Shown: positions 32,900 to 42,257, numbered from the stretch's first letter. The stretch: 64,000 bases of DNA from Rhodospirillales bacterium (GCA_020638295.1 JACKIU010000003.1:1-64000), one strand, 5' to 3'. The notes: a model not told the origin generated them from the letters alone. A program made the numbers and translations.

Positions 32900-33349
32900 T
32901 CATAGGTTCAGATAGTTCTTTTTGATAAATGACGTAAAATTTTGGATGGCTTGTTCTGACGTTTCGCTATCGTAATTTTTTAGAGCTGTAGCGTATTCGT
33001 CCCCTTCTCTTTTCCCCGTTTTATAATTTTCAAAAGCAGTATGTTCAGGATTATTCACTTCACACAATGATTTTACAATATTCTTAGAGCATCCCGGAAC
33101 AAAGTGATCCAGCGTGGCCATAAACAGAGCAAGCTGTTCTTGTGAGGAAATGACTTTTCCACGGTTGCAGTGAGCGACAAAAACAAGAAAACTTTGGATA
33201 AAACCAACAATATATGCGTCAGCAAAAACTTGATTAGGAAAAGGGCTTCCACTGAACTTTGCCGCCATTATTGACGGTGCTATTAAGTCTGATACGGCTT
33301 TTATGCAAACCTTTAAATCTCGTCTAAATTTAAAATAGCCGAACATCAT
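32900..33349 (-). CDS. Hypothetical island protein
   Basis: The start is uncertain: AGGAGA lies directly before ATG 33349 and ATG 33346; a longer form from 33424 is open but has a low-complexity front. The product of about 149 residues is mainly helical, with hydrophobic stretches (VFADAYIVGFIQSFLVFVAH) that might form one membrane segment. No known domain is visible. It precedes the lipoprotein gene on the same strand. Confidence 0.55.
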   Translation of the reverse strand: MMFGYFKFRRDLKVCIKAVSDLIAPSIMAAKFSGSPFPNQVFADAYIVGFIQSFLVFVAHCNRGKVISSQEQLALFMATLDHFVPGCSKNIVKSLCEVNNPEHTAFENYKTGKREGDEYATALKNYDSETSEQAIQNFTSFIKKNYLNL

Positions 33350-33424
33350 GTCTCCTGTTACGAATACAAAATCAAAACGGCCACCAGATTTCTCTGGCAG
33401 CCGGGGAGTTGATAACCGTCGCAA

Positions 33425-33889
33425 GGGCGGCGCAGCGTATTTACGCTAGGCGCTTTTATATTCCGCCGCCTCCCCGACACATGGTCGAGAAGGCATCGTT
33501 GATAACGGCCAGATGCTTATTGGCCGCTTGCGAGGGGTTATCACGCCCCAGAACTTCGACTTAGAAGCTCCACTCACGAAAGTAAGCAAAAGCGCAGAGT
33601 CCGTCAATCAAATGCTAACGGATCGGCCAAATAGCAGAATTTTTTACAGATTTTTTTCCGGGATATTTTCAAGGAAAACCGGGCTAAGGCGAGATATGAA
33701 GAGGCCTACGATTTTACCCCTCCCCTACCCCCCAGACGAAAAACTCGTTCAAAAGTGGATTTTGAATAATTTATAGAAGACTCGTGTAGCGTCTTTCTGT
33801 TAGCTTTCATGGTTTGTGCTTATATGAAGGCAACGCAATCAAAAATATATAACCATAACGGTGTACATTCTCAGGTAGCCTTATAAAAG
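33425..33889. other. Degraded coding region in the island
   Basis: No intact gene. The plus strand reads MLIGRLRGVITPQNFDLE from 33513 and then, one frame over, a segment IFKENRAKARYEEAYDFT ending at about 33770. Both look like real protein sequence, so a single broken gene with a frameshift near 33645 is likely. I recognise no family. Confidence 0.4.
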
Positions 33890-34741
33890 ATGGATATAGA
33901 GATAAACAAATTTAATAAATGGGTGCTGAAACACAGCATATGGATGCAAGTCTCTCTGCCCGCGCTTATTGGTGTCAGCGGCTCATTTTTAGACTACAGC
34001 CCCGAGCACTTAAAAAACGATCATCCTTTGCGCTACGCACTATTGAATGATTGGATTTTACCATCGTTGTTATGGGTTTTAATCGTTTCCATAGTTTTGT
34101 ATATCGCACTGTTAATAGTAGAGCAAAGCGCCAAGCCCAAGATTGAAAAACTTTTGAACGAGCTGTCGGAAGCAAACGATAAAAGCCGCGTTATATCAGA
34201 GAATGTAAGTGAGCTTTTTGACGGTTATTTATATAGATTGGCCACAAAACTCGGCTTCGGAACCCAAACCGCTAACTGCGAACGCATAACACTATACATA
34301 CACGATAAAAATGGCTCTTTTATTCAATGTGGCCGGTATTCGGCCAATCCTCAGTATCGAGGGGTAAACAGAACGAACTATCCCGATACAGAAGGATGTA
34401 TTGCTAAAGGTTGGGAAAATGGATGGCACTTCGATGCTTCATTCCCCTGCCCAGACACTGACAAGGCAGGATATATAGACTATTGTTTGAATGAATATTC
34501 AGTACCAAGAAATACGACAAGGCGAATTAAAATGAAATCTCGCCTATATGCTGTGTCTTGTGTAAAGAAAAATGAGGAATCTTTTGCCGTTATTGTGGTA
34601 GAATCATTAGAGATGGACCGTTTTTCAGAAGATATTCTCAAGGTGGCATTAGAAGAGCAAAGCGATTATCTCGGCCATATAGTATGCGTTCTTCGTAATT
34701 ATATTCCAGAGCCTAATGCCGCTGAATCTTTGGGGTTGTAA
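33890..34741 (+). CDS. Membrane protein with two TM helices and GAF-like domain
   Basis: The N-terminal part has two membrane helices (about residues 17-33 and 55-77) and a short coiled coil (80-110). The rest (115-275) has the order of a GAF-like sensor domain: an ITLYIHD strand, GRYSANPQYRG, YPDTEGCIAKGW, MKSRLYAVSC and FAVIVVES. It has no kinase, cyclase or nuclease motif. The next gene, three bases on, encodes a Panacea-domain protein. In known Panacea pairs the partner gene is a toxin, some membrane-acting, so this may be a signal-gated membrane effector. That is inference. Confidence 0.7.
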   Translation: MDIEINKFNKWVLKHSIWMQVSLPALIGVSGSFLDYSPEHLKNDHPLRYALLNDWILPSLLWVLIVSIVLYIALLIVEQSAKPKIEKLLNELSEANDKSRVISENVSELFDGYLYRLATKLGFGTQTANCERITLYIHDKNGSFIQCGRYSANPQYRGVNRTNYPDTEGCIAKGWENGWHFDASFPCPDTDKAGYIDYCLNEYSVPRNTTRRIKMKSRLYAVSCVKKNEESFAVIVVESLEMDRFSEDILKVALEEQSDYLGHIVCVLRNYIPEPNAAESLGL

Positions 34742-34744
34742 GGC

Positions 34745-35227
34745 ATGAATAAACTCAAAGACATAATGGTTTACATCCTTAAGCGCTATCCTAATAAGGA
34801 TGATCTGTCCAATGCGCGTTTAACAAAGCTTGTTTATTTGTCTGATTGGCATCAGTGCCTTAATTATAAGAAGCAAATAAGCCCTATAGACTGGTACTTT
34901 GATAATTTTGGACCATATGTAAGCGACGTTCAAAACACAGCCCTTGAAAACCCAGCGTTATTTGAAATAGAAGAAACGCGTAATATGTTTGGAAAGCTTA
35001 AAAGAGTAGTAAGACTTTTGAATGAACAGTACGAACCGTCATTAGAAACTGGTGAAATTGAATCTATTGAGCATATTATAAACAATACGTCTAAGCTTAA
35101 TTGGGATGAGTTTATAAAACTGGTCTACTCAACTTATCCAATTATAAGCAGTGATAAATATTCTAAGCTTAACCTTATCAAAAAAGCTGCAAAATATCGG
35201 TTAGCCCAAGCTGAAAAAATGAATTAA
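34745..35227 (+). CDS. Panacea-domain (DUF4065/SocA-like) protein, putative antitoxin
   Basis: The first half reads VYILKRYPNKDDLSNARLTKLVYLSDW, the typical opening of Panacea (SocA/DUF4065) domains, followed by IDWYFDNFGPYVSDV, the second family signature. Family members act as antitoxins for very diverse toxins and can be linked to ClpXP. The C-terminus (residues 110-160) is helical and Lys-rich. It lies three bases after the 2TM-GAF gene and is surely co-transcribed, although toxin-antitoxin function is not shown by sequence alone. Confidence 0.82.
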   Translation: MNKLKDIMVYILKRYPNKDDLSNARLTKLVYLSDWHQCLNYKKQISPIDWYFDNFGPYVSDVQNTALENPALFEIEETRNMFGKLKRVVRLLNEQYEPSLETGEIESIEHIINNTSKLNWDEFIKLVYSTYPIISSDKYSKLNLIKKAAKYRLAQAEKMN

Positions 35228-35314
35228 AAGTTTGCTTGGGGGCACAAATGGGGGACTTTGTATAGTTCGAATTAAAACTTTGTGAACTATATCAAGTCAT
35301 TGAGATTCATTTAT

Positions 35315-35333
35315 GAATCCCTTCACTGCTCCA
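35315..35333. other. Second attachment-site copy
   Basis: GAATCCCTTCACTGCTCCA matches the tRNA-Gly 3' end (31488-31507) except for one missing C. A second integrase fragment starts 150 bases later, just as the first follows the tRNA, so this marks the far end of one element or the joint between two tandem ones. Confidence 0.75.
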
Positions 35334-35498
35334 AGTTCTCTTCTGAGAACTTCTAAAGAAATCCAAAAAACATAGAAATTACAAAGCTTTTAGACTATAC
35401 TCTGTCTAAGAGCTTCCGAGAATTTCTCCTGAAATCTAAAAAATTTGGGGGCCCTTCAGGGGGCTTTTGAAAAAATATGAAATTTGGAGGCCCCCAAA

Positions 35499-35710
35499 AT
35501 GAAGCTTACGGATATAGCCTGCAAGACCGCAAAGCCCGAATCCAAGTCCTATAAACTTGCCGATGGTGGGGGCCTTTACCTTGAAGTCACGAGCAAAGGC
35601 AGCAAACTTTGGCGGCTAAAATACCGTTATCTAGGCAAAGAAAAGAAGCTTTGCATTGGAGAATACCCCATTATCACGCTGGCCGACGCCCGCGCAACAC
35701 GAGACAAGGC
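35499..35710 (+). pseudogene. Tyrosine integrase fragment 2 (arm-binding domain)
   Basis: The reading KLTDIACKTAKPESKSYKLA...GLYLEVTSKGSKLWRLKYR then LCIGEYPIITLADARATRD is the arm-binding domain of a second P4-like integrase, clearly related to but different from fragment 1. Catalytic residues are absent. At about 35710 the sequence switches to the 3' end of an IS630-type transposase in another frame. GGAGG overlaps the region before the ATG at 35499. Confidence 0.85.
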
Positions 35711-35818
35711 TACTCTCCCGAACGCAACCCTATCGAGCAAGACTTCGGAGCCCTCAAGAAAATTAGGCAATACAACCATGAAAAAACTATCGACGAAATT
35801 ATTAAAGCGTATAATTAA
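35711..35818 (+). pseudogene. 3' fragment of an IS630-type transposase
   Basis: In this frame the plus strand reads YSPERNPIEQDFGALKKI and ends DEIIKAYN before a TAA at 35816-35818. YSP-x-x-NPIE is the C-terminal signature of IS630/Tc1-like DDE transposases, with the catalytic Glu. Only about 35 codons remain. The joint with the integrase fragment at 35710 is abrupt. Confidence 0.8.
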
Positions 35819-35843
35819 ATATTCAAATGACTATATATAAGTC

Positions 35844-38237
35844 TTAATTCTTTACTGCGGTTTTGGCGTTGCCGATCGGGAGTTTCAGGCCGGTTTCAAT
35901 CGATGTAAAGGGAATGAACAGGGTGACGCAGGTGCCCTTGCCCGGCGTACTGTCGATGCTGACATTTCCGCCATGCAGGGCGATGATGTTCTTAACCAAT
36001 GAGAGGCCCAATCCGGCCCCGGCGCGCACTTTTTTGGTGTCTCCATCGCCGATTCCGGCGCGTTCAAAGGGTTCAAAGACCCGTAATTTGTCTTCTTTGC
36101 GGATGCCGATGCCGGTGTCTTCAACGGTGAATTCGATGCCTTCTTTTTTGCGGCTGGCGGTGAGCGTGATTTTGCCCCCGGCGGGCGTGAAGTTGATGGC
36201 GTTGCGGATGACGTTGATGATGGCCTGTTTCAGGCGTTTTTCGTCGACGTTGATCTGTCCGATATTTTTCGGGCATTTGACATGAACTTCGATATCCGCT
36301 TTGCGGGCCCAGTCGCCAACGCGTTCATGGATGGCGAATATGAAATTATGAACGCTGATGTCGCTGCGTTGCAGGGTCATGTAACCGGCCTCGAGCGTGG
36401 CCAGATCGAGAATGTCGTTGATGAGGTCGAGGAGCTGTTCGCTGGCCTTGCGGGTGTCGCGCGTATATTCTTTTTGCTTGTCATTGAGCGGGCCGAAATA
36501 TTCCTGATCGAGGATTTCGTTAAAGCCCATGATGGCGTTAAGCGGGGTGCGGAGCTGATAGGAAACATTGGCGAGGAAGTCGAGTTTGAGCTGCTCGGCA
36601 GCTTCGAGCGCGGCGTTTTTCTCGCGCAGGGCATTTTCGACGCGCACGGTGTCGGTGACATCGACGTAGGTGATGAGCACACCACCATCGGGCAGCGGGA
36701 CGGTGGTGAAATCGACCAGCGTATCATCGGCGCGCCGGAGGCGTCCTTCATGCATCATGCGGTCGAGCGCTTTGGCGGCGAGTTCTTCTTTGCGTTTGGG
36801 CCATTCCTCTGGCGTAAAAAAGCTGTCAAGCTTTTCCACGATTTTTGAAACATGCGGTTCGCCATCGAGATCTTCGGGGTTGAGGTTCCACAATCTGCCA
36901 AAGGCCGGGTTCCAAAGTTTGAGACGCCCGTCCCCGCCATACACCGCGACGGCCTCACCGAGATTGTCGAGAGTCTCTTTTTGTACGGCGATCAGCGTGT
37001 TGTATGAGGATTCGAGTTCGAGGCGGCTTGTGACATCCTCGAAAGTCATCATGATGCCGCCCATGGAATGCGGTACGACCAGCATGCGCAGGGCGGTGCC
37101 GTCGGGGAGATAGAGCATTTCATCATGCGGGCCGATGAGCGAGGTAAACATATCGAGCCAGCTGTGTTTGAATTTGCGGAAATCGGCTTGTTCCGGCAGA
37201 CGGCGGGTTTCGCGTAGTTTTTCCATGATCTCGCCAAGGCGCGGTTTGGTGTTGAGCCAGCCGTCTTCCAGTCCCCAGAGCTGGGTAAAGGCGGAGTTGT
37301 AAAACTCGATTTGTTCGTCCTGATTATAAATCGCGATGGCGGTGCGCAGCTGTTCGAGGAGTTCGATGTTGGAAGCCTGATAGCGTTTGAGCGTGGTTTC
37401 CAGTTCTTCGGTGCGGGAAATGTCTTCGCACAGGCCGAGCGTCATATTGAGTTCGCTGAGCGGCATTTCGATAATTTTCATGAGCAGACGCTGGCCACCG
37501 ATATTGATATGGGCTTGCGTTTCCTGTTTTTCACCTGTTTTTAAGGCCTTGGCGGCGAGTTCGGGACCGGGCGGGGACGGGTCTTTTTTGTCTTTGGTTT
37601 TGAGCTTGCGGGTGGAGGCGGGGAGTTCTTTTTGTTCATTCAAAATGGTGGTGACGGTAATCCCGGCTGCATTGCTGTAGGCTTGGTTGACCCAGAGAAT
37701 CTCGCCGGTTTCATCGCGCAGCCAGCGCGGCTGCGGCAGGGCGTCAAACGCTGCCTGGAGTTGGGCAAGCTGGTGAGCCTTGATCTCTGTGTCATGTTCA
37801 AACTGTTCGCGGGCGGTTTGTTCGCGGGTGACGTCCTCAAGCCAGAGGATGTTGACGCTTTTTTGATTTTCGGTGTCGCGTCCCTGCGCGCCGGTGATTT
37901 TGAAGATGCGGCTGGAATCGTGGTTCTTGATATGGGCGGTGAAGGGGATGGCTTCGGTTTCAAGCCGTTCGAACAGCCCTTCAAGCGCGGCGGCGTCGCT
38001 GGGGGCGAGCTTGCCCTGTATATCGATCAGTTTATCGACGGATTTAAGGCCGAGCATATCGCAAAAGCCTTGCGAATAGGCCACGCTCTTGTCTTCGCTC
38101 CAGCCGCAATATTCGCCGGGATAGGCGTTCAGAAAAGCTTCGAGCCGGGATTTTTCCTCAACCAGCGGCCCATGGCCGAATGCGGCGCGCATGCGGTTCA
38201 TAAAGGACGGGGATTGTTTTGGTGTGGTCTTTGTCAC
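35844..38237 (-). CDS. divL: DivL-like PAS-domain tyrosine pseudokinase
   Basis: The 797-residue protein has several PAS-like domains (about residues 30-140, 155-270, 285-400 and 415-530), then a dimerisation domain and an HATPase domain with NVIRNAINFTPAGG and GAGLGLSLVK. Where histidine kinases have SHELRTPL, this has SYQLRTPL: the phospho-acceptor His is Tyr560 (codon TAT at 36558-36560). That replacement, with this architecture, marks DivL, the cell-polarity regulator that works with DivK and CckA. Caulobacter DivL has an N-terminal anchor; no membrane segment is obvious here. Confidence 0.85.
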   Translation of the reverse strand: MTKTTPKQSPSFMNRMRAAFGHGPLVEEKSRLEAFLNAYPGEYCGWSEDKSVAYSQGFCDMLGLKSVDKLIDIQGKLAPSDAAALEGLFERLETEAIPFTAHIKNHDSSRIFKITGAQGRDTENQKSVNILWLEDVTREQTAREQFEHDTEIKAHQLAQLQAAFDALPQPRWLRDETGEILWVNQAYSNAAGITVTTILNEQKELPASTRKLKTKDKKDPSPPGPELAAKALKTGEKQETQAHINIGGQRLLMKIIEMPLSELNMTLGLCEDISRTEELETTLKRYQASNIELLEQLRTAIAIYNQDEQIEFYNSAFTQLWGLEDGWLNTKPRLGEIMEKLRETRRLPEQADFRKFKHSWLDMFTSLIGPHDEMLYLPDGTALRMLVVPHSMGGIMMTFEDVTSRLELESSYNTLIAVQKETLDNLGEAVAVYGGDGRLKLWNPAFGRLWNLNPEDLDGEPHVSKIVEKLDSFFTPEEWPKRKEELAAKALDRMMHEGRLRRADDTLVDFTTVPLPDGGVLITYVDVTDTVRVENALREKNAALEAAEQLKLDFLANVSYQLRTPLNAIMGFNEILDQEYFGPLNDKQKEYTRDTRKASEQLLDLINDILDLATLEAGYMTLQRSDISVHNFIFAIHERVGDWARKADIEVHVKCPKNIGQINVDEKRLKQAIINVIRNAINFTPAGGKITLTASRKKEGIEFTVEDTGIGIRKEDKLRVFEPFERAGIGDGDTKKVRAGAGLGLSLVKNIIALHGGNVSIDSTPGKGTCVTLFIPFTSIETGLKLPIGNAKTAVKN

Positions 38238-38263
38238 AATGAAGAAGTGTAAGGAAAAGCAGG

Positions 38264-39115
38264 CTAAAGGACAATCGTTCTTTGTCCGTGAAGGAAGATG
38301 CGGCGTTCGGTGTAGAGCGCAATGGCGCGGGCCAGCACTTTGCTTTCGGTGTCGCGGCCGATGAGCTGTAAGCGTTTGGGGGTGTCGGCATGGGTGATGC
38401 GGACGGTTTCCTGTTCGATAATCGGGCCTTCGTCGAGATCGCCGGTTGCGAAATGCGCGGTGGCGCCGATGATTTTTACGCCGCGTTCATAGGCCTGATG
38501 GTAAGGCTTTGCGCCTTTAAAGCCGGGCAGGAACGAGTGGTGGATGTTGATGATGCGGCCGGTGTATTTTTCGCACATTTCGGGGGAGAGGATTTGCATG
38601 TAGCGGGCCAGAACGATGAGTTCGGCGTTTTTATCTTCGATCAGCTTTTGGATGGCGGCTTCCTGCTCTGCCTTGTTTTCGGGGTTGACTGGCAGGTGAT
38701 GAAATGTCAGGTCGCGGTCTTCGGCCAGTTTGCGGTGGCGATCATGGTTGGAGACAATGCCGGTGATGTCAATGTTGAGATAGTGGGTGCGCCAACGATA
38801 GAGCAGGTCGTTGAGGCAGTGATCGGCCTTTGAAACCAGCAGCAGGGTTTTGACGGGCTGGACGAGGTCGTGGATTTTCCAACTAATCGAGAGTTTTTGC
38901 GCTTGTTCGGTAAAGTTTTGCGCGAAATTGTATTTGGCCTCGTCGCTTAAAGGGGTGAAAACCACGCGCATAAAAAACTGTTCGGAGAACGGGTCGTGGA
39001 ATTGTGCGGATTCTTCGATGTTGCAATTTTGATCGCGCAGCGTTGTTGCAACGGCGGCGACGATGCCGGGCTGGTCTTTGCAATTCAGGCACAGGACGTG
39101 TTGGGTGTCGTTCAT
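38264..39115 (-). CDS. purU: Formyltetrahydrofolate deformylase
   Basis: An N-terminal ACT domain (residues 1-85, LCLNCKDQPGIVAAVATTL) is followed by a formyl-transferase fold with the catalytic segment HHSFLPGFKGAKPYHQAY and a downstream Asp in FATGDLDEGPIIEQ. It releases formate from 10-formyl-tetrahydrofolate to balance one-carbon pools and feed PurT. Length is 283 residues, normal. Downstream of the DUF4139 gene by 18 bases on the same strand. Confidence 0.96.
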   Translation of the reverse strand: MNDTQHVLCLNCKDQPGIVAAVATTLRDQNCNIEESAQFHDPFSEQFFMRVVFTPLSDEAKYNFAQNFTEQAQKLSISWKIHDLVQPVKTLLLVSKADHCLNDLLYRWRTHYLNIDITGIVSNHDRHRKLAEDRDLTFHHLPVNPENKAEQEAAIQKLIEDKNAELIVLARYMQILSPEMCEKYTGRIINIHHSFLPGFKGAKPYHQAYERGVKIIGATAHFATGDLDEGPIIEQETVRITHADTPKRLQLIGRDTESKVLARAIALYTERRIFLHGQRTIVL

Positions 39116-39133
39116 GTTGTTCGGTTCTTTTGT

Positions 39134-40825
39134 TTATCGCAGGCCGGTGAGGGTTTTATCCTGCGGCCAGGTCAGTTTCCAGCCGAGTTTGACGTCATTT
39201 CGGGCGTCCGGAGCAAGCTCAAAATTCCACACGGTCAGGCCTTTGATTTTATCATGGTCGGTTTCAAACCCGTTCGTGGTTTGGCCTTCGAGGATGTCGA
39301 GCCTGATATCCTTGTCTTTTGCGCTGGGCAGCATTTGCATGAGAACGATATAGACGGGTTTTGAGCGCAGATTGTGGATTTCGGTGACGGCGACGCGCTC
39401 AACGCTTTTGGTTTTGTTCATGATGATGCCTTCTTCATCGCGTTCGTCTTTGAGGGTTTTAAAGGCGATTTCAATCTGATCGTCGATGCCGAAGGACAGA
39501 TCATATTCGCTTCCGGCGCGCAGCAAAGGCAGTTGGGTGTTGCCGACAAAAGCGCCATCGCGGAACAGGCTGACGGGGCCGGGCAGGATCGGGGCTTCGC
39601 CCTTCAGGGTGGTTTTGGCGATCAAATAAGCATTGGTGTTGATTTGCGGTTTGATGTGGGTTTCCAGCTTGGTTTCGGTTTCAAACGGGGCGATCAGGAC
39701 TTTGGTCTGAGTGCCGTCGGCAGGAATGGATGAGAGGCCGGGGATTTTATATTCCGCCGTGAAGCCGCCGGTATCGATGGTGGCAGTGCGCATCGGGACA
39801 GGGGCGCTGATGGCCATTTTATCAGCCATGGCGTCCATTTCTTTTTCTTCTAACCTATCGTAAGCCGGGGCAGCCATTTGAGCCATGCCGCTTGCAAGAT
39901 TGCCGACGCTTTTGCGCATGGTTTGGCGTTCATCATACAGGCTGACCCACATCGGGGGGAGGTTGGGGGCTGCGCTTCCGCGGTGCGGTTGGGCGGTGGA
40001 CAGGGTCAGGGCGATATTGCTCCAGTCCTCGCCGGTGCGTTGGGACACGGCGCCGTATTGGATCAGCTCAAGCCCGGCGGTTTTGGTGTCGAGGCGGGCA
40101 TCATAAACCGGATGCCAGCCTACGCCAGAGATCTGGTAGTCCAGCGCGAGGGTGAGGCTGCCGGCGCTGGTGACCTCAACCGGCAGGCGGACTTCGGTGG
40201 TTTGTTTTTGGCCGGTGCGCGATTGATTGAGGTCTTGCTGGATCTTGTTGATTTGTTTTTGCAGATTCTCAATCTGTTTGTTCTTTTCCAGATCGGCTCT
40301 CAGGATCTCGCCAATTCCGGTGTAAATTGTCTCGGCTCCGGCCAGCCAGTTTTCCGTATTGAGATTGAATTCGGCGATTGCTTCATCCTCTTTTTCAACC
40401 GCCCGCGCGGCGAGCGATTCGAGGAATTGACGTTTTTGGCCGAGGGCCTGTTTCTCAGCCGCGATCAGTTTTTTCTGATTTTCGAGGGTTTCGAGATTGG
40501 CGGTGAGTTCCTGTTCGCGTTCAGAGGTGAGTTCAACGCTGTTGACGGTTTTGTGCGAGAGCGCGCCAAGGGTGGCTTTGGCACTGCCTTGACCTAAAAC
40601 GCGTAGCGAGTCGGCGAAGAGGTTAGCGGGCAGGTTTTCGAAGATGACGACATGTTTGCCCGCCGGGATATTCACTGTTGCGCTGCGGGTCAGTGTGGCG
40701 CGATCGGCAAAGACGGTCGCGGCCTTAAGGGTTGAGGTTGCCGGGATTTCATCCGCGCGCGCGGCGTTTGTGAACGGTATGAAAACCAAAGCGGTCAGGA
40801 TGAAGCCGGTGAGAATTTTATGCAT
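39134..40825 (-). CDS. DUF4139 (mucoidy-inhibitor-A-like) exported protein
   Basis: ATG 40825 has GGAGG upstream, and the product then starts with a clear Sec signal peptide (cut near ARA-DE, residue 25). A DUF4140 N-terminal region (ATVFADRATLTRSATVNIPAG) is followed by a long coiled coil (residues 95-200) and the DUF4139 beta-rich body (VSLYDERQ..., LGWKLTWP at the end). Length is 563 residues. The family is named after a mucoidy inhibitor but its biochemical role is unknown. Periplasmic or secreted. Confidence 0.88.
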   Translation of the reverse strand: MHKILTGFILTALVFIPFTNAARADEIPATSTLKAATVFADRATLTRSATVNIPAGKHVVIFENLPANLFADSLRVLGQGSAKATLGALSHKTVNSVELTSEREQELTANLETLENQKKLIAAEKQALGQKRQFLESLAARAVEKEDEAIAEFNLNTENWLAGAETIYTGIGEILRADLEKNKQIENLQKQINKIQQDLNQSRTGQKQTTEVRLPVEVTSAGSLTLALDYQISGVGWHPVYDARLDTKTAGLELIQYGAVSQRTGEDWSNIALTLSTAQPHRGSAAPNLPPMWVSLYDERQTMRKSVGNLASGMAQMAAPAYDRLEEKEMDAMADKMAISAPVPMRTATIDTGGFTAEYKIPGLSSIPADGTQTKVLIAPFETETKLETHIKPQINTNAYLIAKTTLKGEAPILPGPVSLFRDGAFVGNTQLPLLRAGSEYDLSFGIDDQIEIAFKTLKDERDEEGIIMNKTKSVERVAVTEIHNLRSKPVYIVLMQMLPSAKDKDIRLDILEGQTTNGFETDHDKIKGLTVWNFELAPDARNDVKLGWKLTWPQDKTLTGLR

Positions 40826-40946
40826 GGCGCGCCTCCAGATATTGATGTCCGGGTTCACCATAGCACAAACAGCGCGAGAGTTAAGCGCGGATTAAGCTGT
40901 TTTAAAACCGGATGCCCGCGCAAGGCGGGCATGACGGTTCAGTTTT

Positions 40947-42257
40947 TTAGTAGCGGTATTCATCTTTTTTGAACGGGCCTTGCGGTGAAACGCCGATATA
41001 TTCGGCCTGTTCATTGCTCAGTTGGGTCAGGATGGCGCCGACTTTTTCAAGATGCAAGGCGGCGACCTTTTCATCCAGATGTTTGGGCAGGACGTAGACC
41101 TTGTTGTCGTAGGCGCTATGGTTTTGCCACAGTTCGATCTGTGCGAGGGTCTGGTTGGTGAAGGAGGCGCTCATCACGAAAGAGGGGTGGCCGGTGGCGC
41201 AACCCAGGTTCACCAGACGCCCTTCGGCGAGCAGCAAGATGCGCTTGCCGTCTGGAAATTCGATCTGGTCGACTTGCGGTTTGATGTTGGTCCATTTCAT
41301 GTTGCGCAGCGGCTGGACCTGAATTTCATTATCGAAGTGGCCGATATTGCAGACGATCGCGTTGTCTTTCATTTCGCGCATATGATCGAGTGTGATGATG
41401 TCTTTATTGCCGGTGGTGGTGATAAAGATATCGGCGCGCGGGGCGGCATTTTCCATGGTGACGACTTCGAAACCTTCCATGGCGGCCTGCAGGGCGCAGA
41501 TCGGGTCGATTTCGGACACCATAACGCGGCAGCCGGCATTGCGCAGGGAATCGGCGGTGCCTTTGCCGACATCGCCAAAGCCACAGACCATAGCGACTTT
41601 TCCGGCCATCATGATATCGGTGGCGCGGCGGATTGCATCGACGGCGGATTCACGGCATCCGTATTTATTGTCGAATTTGGATTTGGTGACCGAGTCATTG
41701 ACGTTGATGGCCGGGCAGCGCAACTGGCCTTTTTTCTCCATTTCGTACAGGCGCAGAACGCCGGTTGTGGTTTCTTCGGAGATGCCTTTAACGTCATTGA
41801 GCAGTTTCGGGAAATTTTCATGCATACGGACGGTCAGGTCGCCGCCGTCATCGAGGATCATATTGGGAACCCAGCCATCAGGGCCTTCGATCGTCTGGTC
41901 GATGGCCCACCAGAATTCCTCGTCGCTCATGCCTTTTTTGGCAAAGACGGGGGTGCCGGTGGCGGCGATGGCGGCAGCGGCGTGGTCCTGTGTGGAGAAA
42001 ATGTTGCAGGAGCTCCAGCGGATGGTTGCGCCGAGAGCCTGTAGGGTTTCAATGAGGACGGCGGTCTGGATGGTCATATGAAGGCATCCGGCGATGCGTG
42101 CATCTTTCAGCGGTTGCTGCGCACCGTATTCTTCGCGCAAGGCCATGAGGCCTGGCATTTCAATTTCGGCCAGTTCGATTTCCTTGCGGCCCCATTCGGC
42201 CAGTGAAATGTTGGCGACCCAGTAGTCATTTTCTAAAGCTTGTGGTACGGCGCTCAT
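40947..42257 (-). CDS. ahcY: S-adenosylhomocysteine hydrolase
   Basis: The enzyme splits S-adenosylhomocysteine into adenosine and homocysteine and so keeps methylation running. ATG 42257 has AAGGAC upstream; a start at 42326 would add 23 residues. The NAD-binding motif GFGDVGKG lies near residue 220. ITTTGNKDII and the C-terminal EYIGVSPQGPFKKDEYRY are complete. Length is 436 residues. No SAH-type riboswitch could be made out in the short leader. Confidence 0.97.
   Translation of the reverse strand: MSAVPQALENDYWVANISLAEWGRKEIELAEIEMPGLMALREEYGAQQPLKDARIAGCLHMTIQTAVLIETLQALGATIRWSSCNIFSTQDHAAAAIAATGTPVFAKKGMSDEEFWWAIDQTIEGPDGWVPNMILDDGGDLTVRMHENFPKLLNDVKGISEETTTGVLRLYEMEKKGQLRCPAINVNDSVTKSKFDNKYGCRESAVDAIRRATDIMMAGKVAMVCGFGDVGKGTADSLRNAGCRVMVSEIDPICALQAAMEGFEVVTMENAAPRADIFITTTGNKDIITLDHMREMKDNAIVCNIGHFDNEIQVQPLRNMKWTNIKPQVDQIEFPDGKRILLLAEGRLVNLGCATGHPSFVMSASFTNQTLAQIELWQNHSAYDNKVYVLPKHLDEKVAALHLEKVGAILTQLSNEQAEYIGVSPQGPFKKDEYRY

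Noticed and set aside
33513..33776. Intact 87-residue protein
   Set aside because: Coding character switches frame near 33645, so an intact product is unlikely; listed as degraded region.
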